The position numbers were made by a program, and so were the translations under genes. From NCBI RefSeq assembly GCF_932526225.1, contig NC_064037.1:4546703-4610702 (forward strand): a stretch of DNA of 64,000 nt, given 5' to 3'. This document shows, piece by piece, positions 42,636-54,253 of this stretch. The notes beneath the pieces were generated by a model. The model had not been told where the DNA came from. It did no database searches and saw only the letters and a program-made list of their open reading frames with translations. Source of the stretch: Nematostella vectensis (taxonomy: Eukaryota; Cnidaria; Anthozoa; Actiniaria; Edwardsiidae). The stretch's first letter is position 1. Each line of letters begins with the position of its first letter.

Positions 42636-44409
42636 GTCTCGTTAAGGACATATTTTAAAGATACATAACCATCCAGTACCCTGCTAGTAGAGACTTTTCC
42701 TAGTTTCCCTATACTCGCCTTGTTTCCCTATACTCTCCTTACGTACTTTCGAAAAGAGGCGCAAGTACGGGATCCGAAACGATCTCCCTTTCACTACACA
42801 AGAGAATAATCTTCTGCACACGGACGGACCATTCAGCTACGACTTTGTTCGCGCGCCCGAGCCTTTGCCTCCAGTGACGCCTTCTCCCCGCGGCCTTGCA
42901 ACAAGGGCAGATATTGTTGTCTTTGTAGATTTGCGGTATTTTAAATTCGAAACTGATATATTAACCAATTGCTATGTTTGCTTAGTTTGTCTATTTGTTG
43001 TTTGAAAGATGTTTTTATTATTGCTCGAATAAGCTTCTGGTCCTAATTAGCACCTAGTCCGAGTTAGCACCTCGCTTTAAATTTAAACTAAAGTCATGAA
43101 TAAATAAACGCCTTCCCAAGTTTGTAGCCTGCGCCAGTAATGTAGCAGCCCGCTCCTAAGGTCTAACAGGATTGGCTGGATTACCTTATTGTTCTATTGT
43201 ATTCCCGTTCTATTGTTTTGTTTCCCATTGTTTTGTCTGTGGTGTATCAAGCGCGCAGCGTCTATCCCTTATCTTCCCCAGCCCTTTGCGCTTGCTACCC
43301 AGGCTACTCCACCCTTTACTTCAAGCGCGCAGCGTCTATCCCTCATCTTCCCCAGCCCTTTGCGCTTGCTACGCAGGCTACTCCACGCTTTACTTCAAGC
43401 GCGCAGCGTCTATCCCTCATCTTCCCCAGCCCCTTGCGCTTGCTACGCAGGCTACAAGTAAGCGCCTCGCCTAAACGTGTTGCACTTTATAGACACTAAT
43501 GACGGGGAATGATTTTGCGATCAAGAAAGATCATTTAATAAACCTATATATAACTGCCTCCTCTGTAATAAAAAAGTTGACTCGCCTTGGTACGCGTGCC
43601 GCACTTCGGCTTAACTGGCATTCCGCGTTCTATACCTCTGTCCTTTGCGTATATATGAAGACAACCGCTAAGCTTTTATTTGCTGAAAACAACAAAGGTG
43701 TATATGCTTTCTCTAAAACAAATTGAAAGATAACGCAATGTTGCCCGAGGCAAAGGTAGAAAATGGAGTATACGGACAAAAAAAATCATGGTCAGTTTAG
43801 ACTTGCCACTATGATTCCCATCATGCCTAAGTATAAGCTATGTCTCCTCGCAAATTTTAAAAAAAAGAATCGGTTATTTTTGGAAATATATTGGAAAGTT
43901 CATACTGGTCTGTTCATATGTTAAATAACTTTAAATCGGTTACCTATAAATAAAATAACAGTAGCACATCTAATACGGATGATTAAATATGATCCTCCGA
44001 AAACATGGATGAAATCGACGAGATTTGAGACAACTAGACGTCAATTTTATAACGAGTAAATTGAAAAAGAAGCTATAAAGAATTAATAACGAGCCTCCTT
44101 AAAGGTAAGAAGAGCGCACCCACTCAGTTTTCGCGAATTTTAATAGCTCACTAGATGCACACAAATAACCGTTTCTGTTTTATCCTTTAGCCCGTGGCCC
44201 AGGACTTTTATATAATCAGATGTTGGGTTGTCTGTGTGTTCGAGCGCAGTCTTCCTCTAACTTCATAAGAACGCCTAGTTGTTCTTCCGAAAAATCTGGG
44301 TAACCCACCCTCATATCAAACTTAGAAGGAATCTATTTTGGAGTGTTCTTTGCTTATATATACAAATACCCTTTTCGGTACTGTTTGCATTATTTACGAT
44401 AGATTCATA
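42636..44409. other. GNL2-AKR7 intergenic region
   Basis: No gene recognised. It holds a short stretch rich in C and G at 42770-42900, a 74-bp tandem repeat at 43249-43461, and the AKR7 5' flank. Three overlapping open frames across the tandem repeat are produced by the repeat being free of stops, not by a gene. Confidence 0.6.
43249..43461. repeat. Three tandem copies of a 74-bp unit
   Basis: Units start at 43249, 43323 and 43397 with AAGCGCGCAGCGTCTATCCC and end GCTTGCTACGCAGGCTAC; the first copy differs at a few sites. Because 74 is not a multiple of three, each frame is read in turn and all stay open. Confidence 0.93.
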
Positions 44410-47400
44410 ATGTCTGAGAGTGTTCGAACAGCGTTTGGAACCATGGAGTTTGGAAGGAAAGTAAACTTGGAAGACGTAAGTAACGTTAGTCAGCTCAGAC
44501 GGGCCGTAATTTAATATGCGCACATTTTTAAAGCGTATATATGCATTTGTGGATATAATTTTGATTTGTCAGCAATAATTATGCACTGTCTGTGACTGGC
44601 CAAATTTTGACCAATGAACTGACATCTCGGCTTCACGTTCATTCATTCATTTCTACTGATCTTACTTTTGACAAACTGTGTAACAATGTACTTCGTTTTT
44701 TTCCTCACCATCTTACTCCAGATGTCGTTGGTAAATGGACAAATGGTGGGGAAAATGGGAAAGCAGTGGGTATCTTTTTGTTATGGTGAAGATTTGGAGC
44801 TGAAATGCGCTTTGAAAGAGACACGATTCCGCTGGTTATATAATGATGGGAACAACCTGACCGTGAAACTTGCACTTATCGAGAAGGCTAATGTCCAAAC
44901 CTACCCTAACCTACTGAATTTGTTTGGAGGACGAGCATCTGTAGAACTGAATGGATCCTTGATTATAAGGAACATGCTTTCTTCTGATGAGGGAAAATTC
45001 ACCTGTGAAAGTGATTCTTTTCATCAACTATCCTACGATGTGCAGTTTGACTGTATGGGCTTGCTAACAAGCACAAGAGTTAATGTTTGCCCCAAACTTC
45101 CGAAAAGTATTTCCATACATTGTGGTGCCTTACCTCGAGTCAAGCAAAATAATATTGCAGCCATCACCTGGCATTGCAAATGGAACAGAGTTATTCTGTT
45201 CTTTTCTGGTCATGTTCTCACTTGGAACCCTGTTTACAAAGACATAGGACACTTCAACAATAAAACTGGAACTCTTTTACTAAATGGAACAAGTCCCCAA
45301 GTTTTAGAATGGCTTCATTGACATGCAAAGTCACTAAACTTGATGCAGGCACTGCAGAACGCCATAAGGTGAAGCTCACACGAGCATGCAACACTAGTTC
45401 TTATGTAAAAGAGCTACAGTCAAGCAGCATTACAACATCTTCTTCCACAACCAACAACCTAGTGTCGTCTGATGCCACTCAAAGCTTGCCAAGCAGTGCC
45501 CATATCAGCAACACTAGGGCTGTTGTAAAGCAGTTGATGCCAAGCACGAGTGCAACCCCCCATCCAACTACCATCAGTCTAGTAGTTGCGAATGGCACAC
45601 AACACACACCAAGTGGCAGCAGAAATAGAGTGGCCGGTGGTAGGGACAAACTCATTTGGTTGACAGCCCTTGTACTTGTCTTCCCTGTAGTATTTTTATT
45701 GTATAGATTTAAGAACTACCTGAAGTGGATCCAGCCCCTTCTCCATTGTAATTGATTGTCTTTTCAAGATTCCTGAATCTTTGAGGCCTTTTGTTCCCAA
45801 AGCAAGGGATTCAGCGTGCAAAAGTGTTCAAAATAAAGCAGATATTTTTATAGATCTTTTATTAAAGATTTTTACACTTCATTCAATTGCATTTTGTCAA
45901 TAAGCAAAGGCATTATTTGTAAATAAGCAAAGGTATATTTGTCTACTGTATATTGTGTGATTTCACCTTGATTTTACTTTGAAATTGTCAATGTCACCTG
46001 CTTTATCGAAATTTACAATATTTGTGATTTATTGAGAGAAATTTCACACTTGCAAAATATAAAGTCAACGTCAGCTAGTGCTATAAAATTCTTTTTTCAT
46101 GAAAAAAGGGAATAGCCTGCTATTGAATGATAATGATAATGGTGAAATTGTTAAAATTTAACCTGCTTGCTATTTTAATATATGATACATATGATTTTTT
46201 GTAATAAGTAATTTGCACGTTTGCCAAAAATAAATGCTATAGAATTGTGGTATTTGAAAGTTTTATCTAAATGATTACACAGTAATTACGGCCTGTCCGT
46301 CCATCTTTCTGTCTGTACATGCTTGGTATCATCACACCCCCCTACCCCGTCCCTTTTGCTATAACAGCAGGGTTTAAAATAGCGGTCAGCTGCCGGCGAT
46401 AGTCAACTTTTTTCTGGTCTTTACAGAGGTACAGCATCTAAAGTTATCCAACATCCTTGAGCCCTACAAGCTCTTTGATGACCAAAATCACTGTTACTGC
46501 AGTCCTGTTATAAGTGTATAATTAATGCCTTGTTAAAATTTATTTATTGTAGGCCAAGAGAATGGTCGAATTTTGTTTTCAGAATGGATGCTATGAGTTT
46601 GACACTGCTTTTATGTAAGTTTTTTACCATCTCTAATTAGAAAATGTTTGACAAATGGACAAAGGTGCTGAATGCTGCTTGTTTTTCTTTTATGGATAAT
46701 TGGATCTATTGTTTTTTTTTGGATCGTAGGTACGCAGATGGTAAAACTGAAGAGATTATGGGAGAGATAGACCTTCTAAAAGATCCAAAGGTACTGTATG
46801 TACATAGTACAATTGACAGAGTTTCCAGCATGTAGTCATTCTTATTTAGTCCAGCAGATATGTGCAGATTTAACCTTGAATTGCACACTTTTTGCTAAAG
46901 TTATCAATTTTAGCATAGTGATAGTTTTTGATAGCTCTTACAAGATAGGCTATTGAGCCAAGCTCAGTTCGGCTTTAATTTCTTATTAATAATGAATATT
47001 GATTTGGCCGCCATTTTGAACCGGAAGTAAACTAACTTTTTCCAAAAAAATAAATAAACTCACACAGAAAGTTTATTCATAGACAAATAAAATGTAAGTC
47101 AGGAAATGCATCTAAACAAAAGAGTTCGTAAAGTAACAAGATTTTTTAATTTTTGTAATTTTTACGGTGACAGCGATTTTGAACCGGAAGTAGTCAAGAG
47201 TAAATAATGGCACGCTTGTTTCACTTTGCGCCTTTAAACAAAACAAAAAAAAAACTTGTTTCAGGAGTAATTTAGGGCCATCTTTTCAAGATAAGCTATG
47301 GAGCCAAAAGAAAATCTGATTTAATCACGGATTATCTTGGGATATTAAAATGGCCAATAATTTAATCCGATAGTGAAAAGTCATGCGTCTATAAATGATT

Positions 47401-50400
47401 TAAAAGACACATATAGCCAGCCCAAGTATACCAAACATTCACGCTCAATAGCTGGATCAAGAGGAAAGAAAGAAGACAAAAGCAACTGCTTATGTGACAA
47501 GCCTGATGGGGATTCCAAGTACCCCGGGAGCGGGCCGCTCCACCAATTGACTTCAACGTCTTTTAACGACTGCACACATGAATGTGTGCAAGTGCTGTTA
47601 ATCTGGTGGCCTCGGGTGTCCGCTAAACACTCTTCTTGCCTTTCTTCCTTTTTCTACAGAAGAGTCAAAGAAGTATCTCGCCAATTAGAATTTCACGCAT
47701 TTACAGGTGATACTGTATCCTGTTGTGTGGCTAGGGGGAAAAGACAATACTTGCTGTATTCCCCGAAGCCACAGATGGTCTTCGACAGCTAGCCTTCAGG
47801 CCAGTTAAGATTCCGACAGAATGTTTGGCAACACTTGAGTGCTTCCCACTGCTGCTATACGACCAACAAGTACAGAGAATCGGAAGTAGACAAGGCAAGA
47901 ATGCAGCTTTTCGTGAAGAAAGGAACAGCATTTGATGTCATTCTACCGGCGAAGGCAGCTATCATACAACACACCAAGAAAGCTGCCTTTCAAGCAGGCC
48001 ATTGTTGGGGGCAAGCACTCCTCCCTGTCTCAGTACTTCCGTCTTTTTAGCACAATGGACAACAGTTGCCATAGCCGCTTTAAGCAAACGCTACTAGAGC
48101 TTTCCAAGGCGTTCCAAGAAGCCAAAGAACTATTAGATGAGGAACCAAGAGCTATTAGATGCAAGAGAGGCTGCCCAGCATGCTGCACTTGCACCAAAGC
48201 TAGCTCGAAATGTTCAGCCCTTTGCAGCTCCATTGAATCGTTTAACGATAAAGCTGTAAGATATCTGAACTGCATTAAATAAAAAAACAATTCTCATCTG
48301 AGTTTGTGATTACGTTAGACCGACGTATTATGAACCACACTTATTTTGTTTTATAAGAATCTTTTTTTAAGAACGTCCAACCTGACTAAGATTTCACTAA
48401 TTTTTAACAAAATGTCGAGGCTCACATAGAAAGAAAACATTTTCTTTATATTAAATTGGTGCATTTATCATTTGTGCAATTCTTTTTTAAAAATGCTTCA
48501 TTGCTTATTCGTATATGCATTAATCTGGTTTGATTAGAGTGTGTAGAAACAGGTCTGGAAACCTACTTCCGGTTTAAAAAAAAGGTAAAATTAATAGCAG
48601 AAACCTAATCAGTTTTCCTTTTTTTTTACAACCTAAAAGTATTAAATGGATTTCATGAATATTTTAGTCGTAGACTTTTAAACAAGATGTGCATCTCTGT
48701 GCTTTCAAAAAATTAATCTCCAGTGCAAAATGGCTGCAATTATAATAAACCATATTAGTCGGTGATAAAAGTCGATTTTATCTTGGCTCCATAGCTCATC
48801 TTATAAAGGTTATTTCAACTTACAACTGCAATAAAATTGTTGTCTTTTGCTAGAGGGCGCGGGGTGAAATAAACGTCCGAGGTTTTACTTTCAACTACTT
48901 CCGGTTAAAGGTGGCTATCACCTTTGAAGTTCCAAAAATGACAAATTTGCGGGTTTTTTTTTTAAATATTGGGTTTCAATACATTCTTTGACTTTCATAT
49001 TAGTTGTCTAGTGAAAAACAGTATCAAAATGTGCAAGTTTATTTATTTTTTATAAAAAGGTAGATTACTTCCGGTTCAAAATGGTGGCAAAATCAATACT
49101 CCTTATTAATTAAAAATTAAAGCCGATCTGAGCTTGGCTCTATAGCCTATCTTAAAAAGGGTATTAAAAACTATTACTATGCTAAAATTGGTAACTTTAG
49201 CAAAAAGTGTGCAATTCACATATCCGCTGGACTAATTGTTTCTGTTGCAGGTTGTCATTGCCACAAAGGCCAACCCATGGAGCAAAAAGGGTGAGTCAAT
49301 AGAACTTCATTGGGCAAAAGCTACTGTGACATCATTATATATTACTCAATATATCATATTAAGATATTCATTTAAAATTTGTTGGCAAGCTATTACAAGT
49401 GCTTACCTAGAGGGGTACATGCACCCCCCCCCTTTGGCTGCCAAAAAGTGGGAGTAAGTTGGAGTAAGTGGGAGTAGGGTAACCTCGTCAAAGAAACCTT
49501 ATTCGCAAACGGGTTTGGATGGCTTTGGGATTCACAAGAAAATATAGATGCGCAAGCAACCCAAAATATTATTTCTGCCTTTGAAATGCGCCTCAAAGAT
49601 ATTGAAATCAAACTTTCTATGGCACGATTTATGATGACAGCAACAGAAGAAACAATTCAAAGAATAAATTAAGAACATTCCATCTTTTTAATTCAAATTA
49701 TAAGCTAGAGGATTATCTGCTGGAATGTAAAATCATAAAACACCGTGTTGCTTTAACTAAATTACGAATAAGTGATCATCAACTAGGGATAGAGAAAGGG
49801 CGATACAAACGGCCCTTTTTCCGAGCAGAAGAGAGATTTTGCCCTTTTTGCCCCGGGAATGTAGAAAATTGCAAACTGTACGGAAAAGGAAAAGAAAAAT
49901 TATGGCAAGAACTAGATAAGCCCCATTTAAGTTTTATGGCGCTTATCAATCTGTCCAAGTCTAATGCTGCTAAAATAGCCAAATACATCTTCACTTGTTT
50001 TGAAAGGCGCAAAGTGGCTGTTCAGTCATAAAACACCTGTTTTCTGCCTGCATTTTCATTACTTTATCATTTATTGTTCATGTATTCAAATGCGCCAGAG
50101 TTTGTACACTGAAGGACAATAAATCATTCTGATTCTGATTCTGTACGCAGCTGCTTTGTCTCCTATTATCTTTGCTCTACAAAGGAGTTCTTTTGTCTCT
50201 TTTCTTCTCGTTCTTTGTGTCGAGGTGCGGATATTGTTCATTTGCCTAATCAAATTGCAGCTTGTAAGAGCTGCGTACTGACCCAAAAGTGGGTCATTTC
50301 TTATCAAATACTTATCAATTCTTATCAAATACTGTCCTTTTTCCAAATGATACCTTTGACTGTGCACCCCTCACAGCAATCTCATTTAGGCTATACAGGT

Positions 50401-53286
50401 AACTTGCATATATTTGTATCAACAGGTTTGAAATTTGACAGAGTCCTAGAACAGATGAACACCTCCTTGAAAAGGATGAAGCTCGACAAGGTTGACATCT
50501 TTTATCTACATGCACCAGATCATAAAACCCCTATAGAGGAATCCTTGAAAGCCGTAGATCAGCTACACAAAGGTACAAAATGCATCTGATTACTAGGTGT
50601 TTCAATTTGTTTTGTTGCTGAATATAACAAATAACCACCCCCTCTCCCCACACACATCTGTTTTAGCACACACAAATTAAAAGCATTATTGAACAAAGTA
50701 AATTTATTGTTGGATGTGTATTTTTTTCATTTTTGCAGAAGGAAAATTTAAAGAGTTTGGCTTGTCTAATTATGCAGCATGGGAAGTGGTGAGTTTGTTT
50801 TAGCCTTTGAAATTTAATCCATTGTGTCAGTTTTGATGAATTCAGAAGAATGCTCTTATTGCCATTGGAGAGTGATTTCTCTATGTGTTAGCCATGCTGT
50901 TTTATTGCGAGGTAATTTTGTGTACTTTTATAGGCCGAAATCTACTACTTGTGCAAAGCCAACAACTACATTCTCCCCACACTCTACCAAGGGATGTATA
51001 ATGCTGTTACAAGGTGAGTGGAAAGTAGGGGTGAAGTCAATATGTATGTTCTAGGGGGGAGGTGTACTGACAGTTTTTATGTAATGAGGTGGAATAGAAA
51101 GCTTTAGCTTGATTGGATTTTCACATGGAACGTCACAGATTATGATTATTAAGTATTTATATAGTGCTTTATATCAACCCTGTTCTAGGAATGTCAACAG
51201 GTTTGGCTTGTATTGATGACTTTTGATCTTGTTTTATTCTGTTTTAGGGAGGTTGAGAAGGAATTATTGCCCTGTTTGAGGAGATTTAATATGCGATTTT
51301 ATGCCTATAATCCTGTGAGTAGGCTGGTATCTTCTTTATGAAAGAATTACACACAGATTTTGCTAAGAAAGTGTGCTGCAGACATATAGAAGGAATTTTG
51401 TGATTGGACAATTCCTAATTAAGAGAAAGAGGTGCATGCAGTTACCACCATCCATGGGTACCCTTTGCCACGAAGACCAAAAGCTGGAGTACTGGAGAAC
51501 AAAAGAAGGAGGGGAACTTTTCTTTCATCTTTGGGCATACTTCCGCTTCCGGTCTCCGTGTTGCCTTGGGTCCCATGATGCAGCAAAGTTCATGCTATCT
51601 TTACTTTCTTGCAGTTGGCTGGTGGAATATTAACAGGAAAATTCAGCTTCTCTGACATGGAAGAGAAAAAGCCAGAAGGCCGATTCTTTGGAAATGGGGC
51701 ATGGACGAAAATGTAGGATTCTCACTCCACTCTTTGAAGACTCTACACTTTACCAACAGCCAAAGGAGATGTCATTTAAGGACCTCCATGTTTCACCAAA
51801 CATTCCTGCATTCTTTGCACAAAAGATGCAACACAACAGTTCTTTTAAAAAGGTTTACATTTTATTGTTTGGAAATGCCTAAAATGTTTTTCTTTTCTTA
51901 CAGTTACTTTGATCGTTTTTGGAAAAAAGAAATATTTGATACTTTGGATAAGGTAAAAGCCAAGTTGAAGGAGCTCTATGGCGAAGATAAAGTCTCTCTT
52001 ACGGATGCCTCCCTGCGATGGATGTACCACCACTCAAAACTGAATGGCAAACATGCAGGTAATGCTTGTATGATCATATCTTTGCTTCCTACATTCCAGT
52101 GTTAGGTATGAGCTGCCATGACATGTTTGACATCAGGCGTGTACCCAGGATTGTCTGAGGGGTGTGCGTTGTCATAGGTATCACATGGAAGAGGGATAGT
52201 ATTTGACGATCCTAATAAGAAATGGCCCACTTTTCGGCAATCAAGTGGAGAAGGCTGCTCACACAGTGTGTTTGCACTTTGGTATGAGGCATAAGCTTTT
52301 TCTACAAGCTAAGCCGATGACCACAAAGAGGACTTAATATTTTAATCCTAGATCAATTTATATTATTCGTGTAAATTCCCATTTTTTGCATAAGTGTGCA
52401 ATTAGTTTAAGTTTAGCATGATGCATTTTTCTGCATCAGTATTTTCAGCACAAAACCAGTCTTTTTCACTCAAAGGCTTTGCTCAAACGTCGTATTTTCC
52501 ATGAGCAATAGTGCACCTGGTTCATTTGCATTGAGTACGGCTCATGGATGATAAGTATGACGTTTGAGCTTAGCCAATATTTCAATATTTTCTTAATGTT
52601 TCTTTATTGTGCCCCCCTCCCACAAATCTTACGTGGCCTTCTACAGCTCTGCATAATAAAATTGTAACTAGACTTGAAATGCCTTATTACCTTATTTTCT
52701 ATCCTGAGCTTAGTGTACTAAACTGAAGAGTACTTAAGTTTGCTTTTAAATTTCTACTGGAGACTAAATGCTTTTGTCTTCGTTTAGATGTAGTTATCCT
52801 TGGAGCTTCGAACATGAATCACATGGAAAGGAACTTTGATGCAACGAAGCAGGGCCCTTTACACGAAGGTTAGAGTATAGTATATAAATATTCCTCACCC
52901 TGACAGACCATATAATAAAAGTATAATAAGAGTTCCAAAAAGGGGGGCCGAAGCAAGGCTTTCAAGAAAGGGGGGGGCGGATTCATTGATCTTGCGTGGA
53001 TTACCTTATATTTGTTGTTATTTAGCGACATATTTAAAAATATCTCAAGCCACCCCTAGATCCGCCTCTGATTCAATCAATTTTACCCACTACATATTGT
53101 CTTCCGTTGGACAATTTGACATTGTAGAATCAAATTCGTTATATTGCATACTGACATATAACCAGAACGCTTACTTTAGTCAGAAAACAACTGTATGTGT
53201 GTTTTCATTTCCCTGTAGAAATTGTGAAGTTGTTTGAAGAAGGATGGATGCAAGTGAAGGCAACATGTCCGAGCTATAACCGATAG
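44410..53286 (+). CDS. AKR7A: AKR7-type aldo-keto reductase (aflatoxin B1 aldehyde reductase)
   Basis: NADPH-dependent cytosolic reductase of reactive dialdehydes and succinic semialdehyde. Exons: 44410-44475, 46553-46614, 46730-46790, 49251-49290, 50426-50572, 50739-50788, 50934-51013, 51248-51314, 51615-51712, 51904-52058, 52788-52868, 53219-53286. They sum to 325 codons (324 residues), normal for the family. Catalytic tetrad: D39 and Y44 (FDTAFMYADG), K69 (IATKANPW) and H105 (FYLHAPDH). AKR7 marks are TAFGTMEFGR near the start, YQGMYNAVTREVE, RFYAYNPLAGGILTGKF, and the C-terminal VVILGASNMNHMERN. Intron 1 (2.1 kb) carries a same-strand Ig gene, intron 3 (2.5 kb) a DNA transposon whose end lies 15 bp before the next acceptor, and intron 4 a LINE tail. 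Confidence 0.94.
44686..45755 (+). CDS. Nested immunoglobulin-domain membrane protein, one frame break
   Basis: Intronless coding region within AKR7 intron 1, same strand. The chosen start gives a signal peptide (MYFVFFLTILLQMSLVNG); an in-frame ATG lies six codons upstream at 44668. Ig domain 1: C in LELKC, W in FRWLY, then LSSDEGKFTC. Ig domain 2: SISIHC, ITWHC, GTLLLNG. Here the frame ends in a stop at 45321, while the frame offset by one base continues at once with MASLTCKV, the expected second Cys strand, then a Ser/Thr-rich stalk, a transmembrane helix (LIWLTALVLVFPVVFLLYRF) and a short tail to 45755. One extra base near the C-run at 45295-45298 would join them. Either a sequencing indel or a recent pseudogene. 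No specific family recognised; N-glycosylation sites are present. Confidence 0.6.
46844..49237. mobile_element. 2.4 kb DNA transposon with TIRs of about 450 bp in AKR7 intron 3
   Basis: The left end GTCCAGCAGATATGTG (from 46848) mirrors the right end CACATATCCGCTGGAC (to 49233). TA flanks both, a possible 2-bp target duplication. Inverted similarity runs inward through TTGCACACTTTTTGCTAAAG, ATAGGCTATTGAGCCAAGC and GAACCGGAAGTA, to about 47300 and 48780. ACTTCCGGTT/AACCGGAAGT appears at least five times in the arms. The interior holds a broken ORF (47373-48282). It interrupts no exon but ends just before the exon 4 acceptor. Confidence 0.85.
47373..48282 (+). pseudogene. Decayed ORF of the intron 3 transposon, orphan Cys-rich family
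   Basis: Three frames together carry pieces in the right order: LEFHAFTGDTVSCCVARGKR (ends 47792), then FPEATDGLRQLAFRPVKIP and ATLECFPLLLYD, then DKARMQLFVKKG, AAIIQHTKKAAFQAGHCWGQ, and finally CKRGCPACCTCTKASSKCSALC (ends 48282). From memory, the order FHAFTGCDTVS..F.GRGK, YD, LF.KKG, QH..RA.YQAGH.WGQ, then a C-x-C Cys-rich end recurs in many unnamed repeat-like proteins of cnidarians, fish and other aquatic animals. At least two frameshifts and an early stop make this copy dead. Function unknown; I cannot name a transposase superfamily. Confidence 0.6.
49490..50145 (+). mobile_element. 3' end of a CR1-like LINE in AKR7 intron 4
   Basis: A frame ending at 50031 reads LEDYLLECKIIKHRVALTKL, then RISDHQLGIEKGRY...ERFCPFC, the usual C-terminal end of CR1/Rex-type ORF2 downstream of reverse transcriptase, with the Cys/His part shortened. 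An upstream piece (GFGWLWDSQENI...) is in another frame. The element closes with ATTCTG repeated three times (50126-50143), like CR1 tails. 5'-truncated and dead. Confidence 0.6.
50260..50376. mobile_element. MITE, copy C (inverted), in AKR7 intron 4
   Basis: Read on the minus strand it gives GGGGTGCACAGTCAAAGGTA, CATTTGGAAAAAGGACAGTA and AATAAGAAATGACCCACTTTTGG-like sequence in the same order as the 36675 copy. It lies some 50 bp before the exon 5 acceptor and has an extra TTGATAAG repeat inside. Confidence 0.65.
52134..52279. mobile_element. MITE, copy B, in AKR7 intron 10
   Basis: It starts CAGGCGTGTACCCAGG and keeps GTCATAGGTATCACATGGAA and AATAAGAAATGGCCCACTTT in the same order as the 36675 copy. 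The right end is degraded. Confidence 0.7.
52940..53075. mobile_element. Relic with GGGGGGCGGATTC/GATCCGCCTCTGA ends in AKR7 intron 11
   Basis: A G-run followed by CGGATTCATTGATC on the left and GCCACCCCTAGATCCGCCTCTGA on the right are roughly inverted, and match the GGGGCGGATCCAGGA end seen near 13693. Boundaries are approximate. Confidence 0.45.
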
Positions 53287-54253
53287 TCAAGCACAGGTCA
53301 GACTCCTTAGGAAAAAGATTTATCAGAGGAACCAACACCAAGGCACCCAAGGTGCAATTAGTGCACGCTTTTTTACAGCAATAATGATAAAGGGAAAATC
53401 TGAGGCTGAAAATTTCGGAAGAAATGTTGGATAATTTAATTTCATATGTATATTGCGATGAATTGAGGGAAAACTTATTAAGAAGGACGATTTATATGAA
53501 AGATTTAGATTTATTTCACATTTCCTCTGAAGTCTCAATCTTCACAAACCAGTGGTTTTGGGCTGTCTGTGGGTAACTTAGGTAAATGTTTCCCTACTCA
53601 TAGGCGACAATACATTGTAATAGAATAGACAAATAACAATTTATGAAAATTTGTAAAATTTTCACTAAATATATATTTGAGTCTTATTGACATTTGATTT
53701 TTGCCAAACAACCTTGGCCAATAATTTTGTTTTTAACAGTCCCCATAATCTAAAAAATGTGCCCCAGTCCTGACATTTTTGTTTCTTTTTTATGTGAGAT
53801 TTGATGAATACATTTGCAGGCTATATAGTATAGAAAGCTATAGGATGCATTGTCATCTTTTTTGAGAAAGCAAACTCAACCCTCATGGTCCAAATATTTT
53901 CACAAAGATTGTATGAACATTTTCCACCACTGACAACTTCGATACTTCGATTTTAGACAACTTTTTGTGCATGCCAATGTCTAACTGTATGTGAACCTTC
54001 AGACAAAGCGGGTGATCCTTCTTTTCTGGTTTTTGCATTAAGCTTGCTTTATCAGAGAGCACTTTTCATGTACCCTCACTTTTTTATCTTTTGCGCCCAG
54101 ACGTTTTGCAAAGATATGCCAAATGTAGTTAGCTATTATTTTGTATTTACAAGCAACAGTTCGTTGAAAATTTCAGAGGTTATAGCATTCGAAATATTGT
54201 ACTCCTTATCAGTTGTTAACGGTGTTTAAAAGAAGATAATTAATCTTCCAATT
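53287..54253. other. Convergent spacer between AKR7 and the disordered-protein gene
   Basis: AT-rich, with no gene recognised. It should contain both 3' UTRs. Open frames here are short and lack any recognisable motif. Confidence 0.55.

Noticed and set aside
43172-43499. Three overlapping proteins of 90-100 residues
   Set aside because: All derive from the 74-bp tandem repeat read in three frames.
45310-45357. A 48-bp GT-AG intron that would join the two Ig frames
   Set aside because: It would preserve frame but remove MASLTCKV, the expected Cys strand of Ig domain 2, and is shorter than any other intron here. A one-base indel explains the data better.
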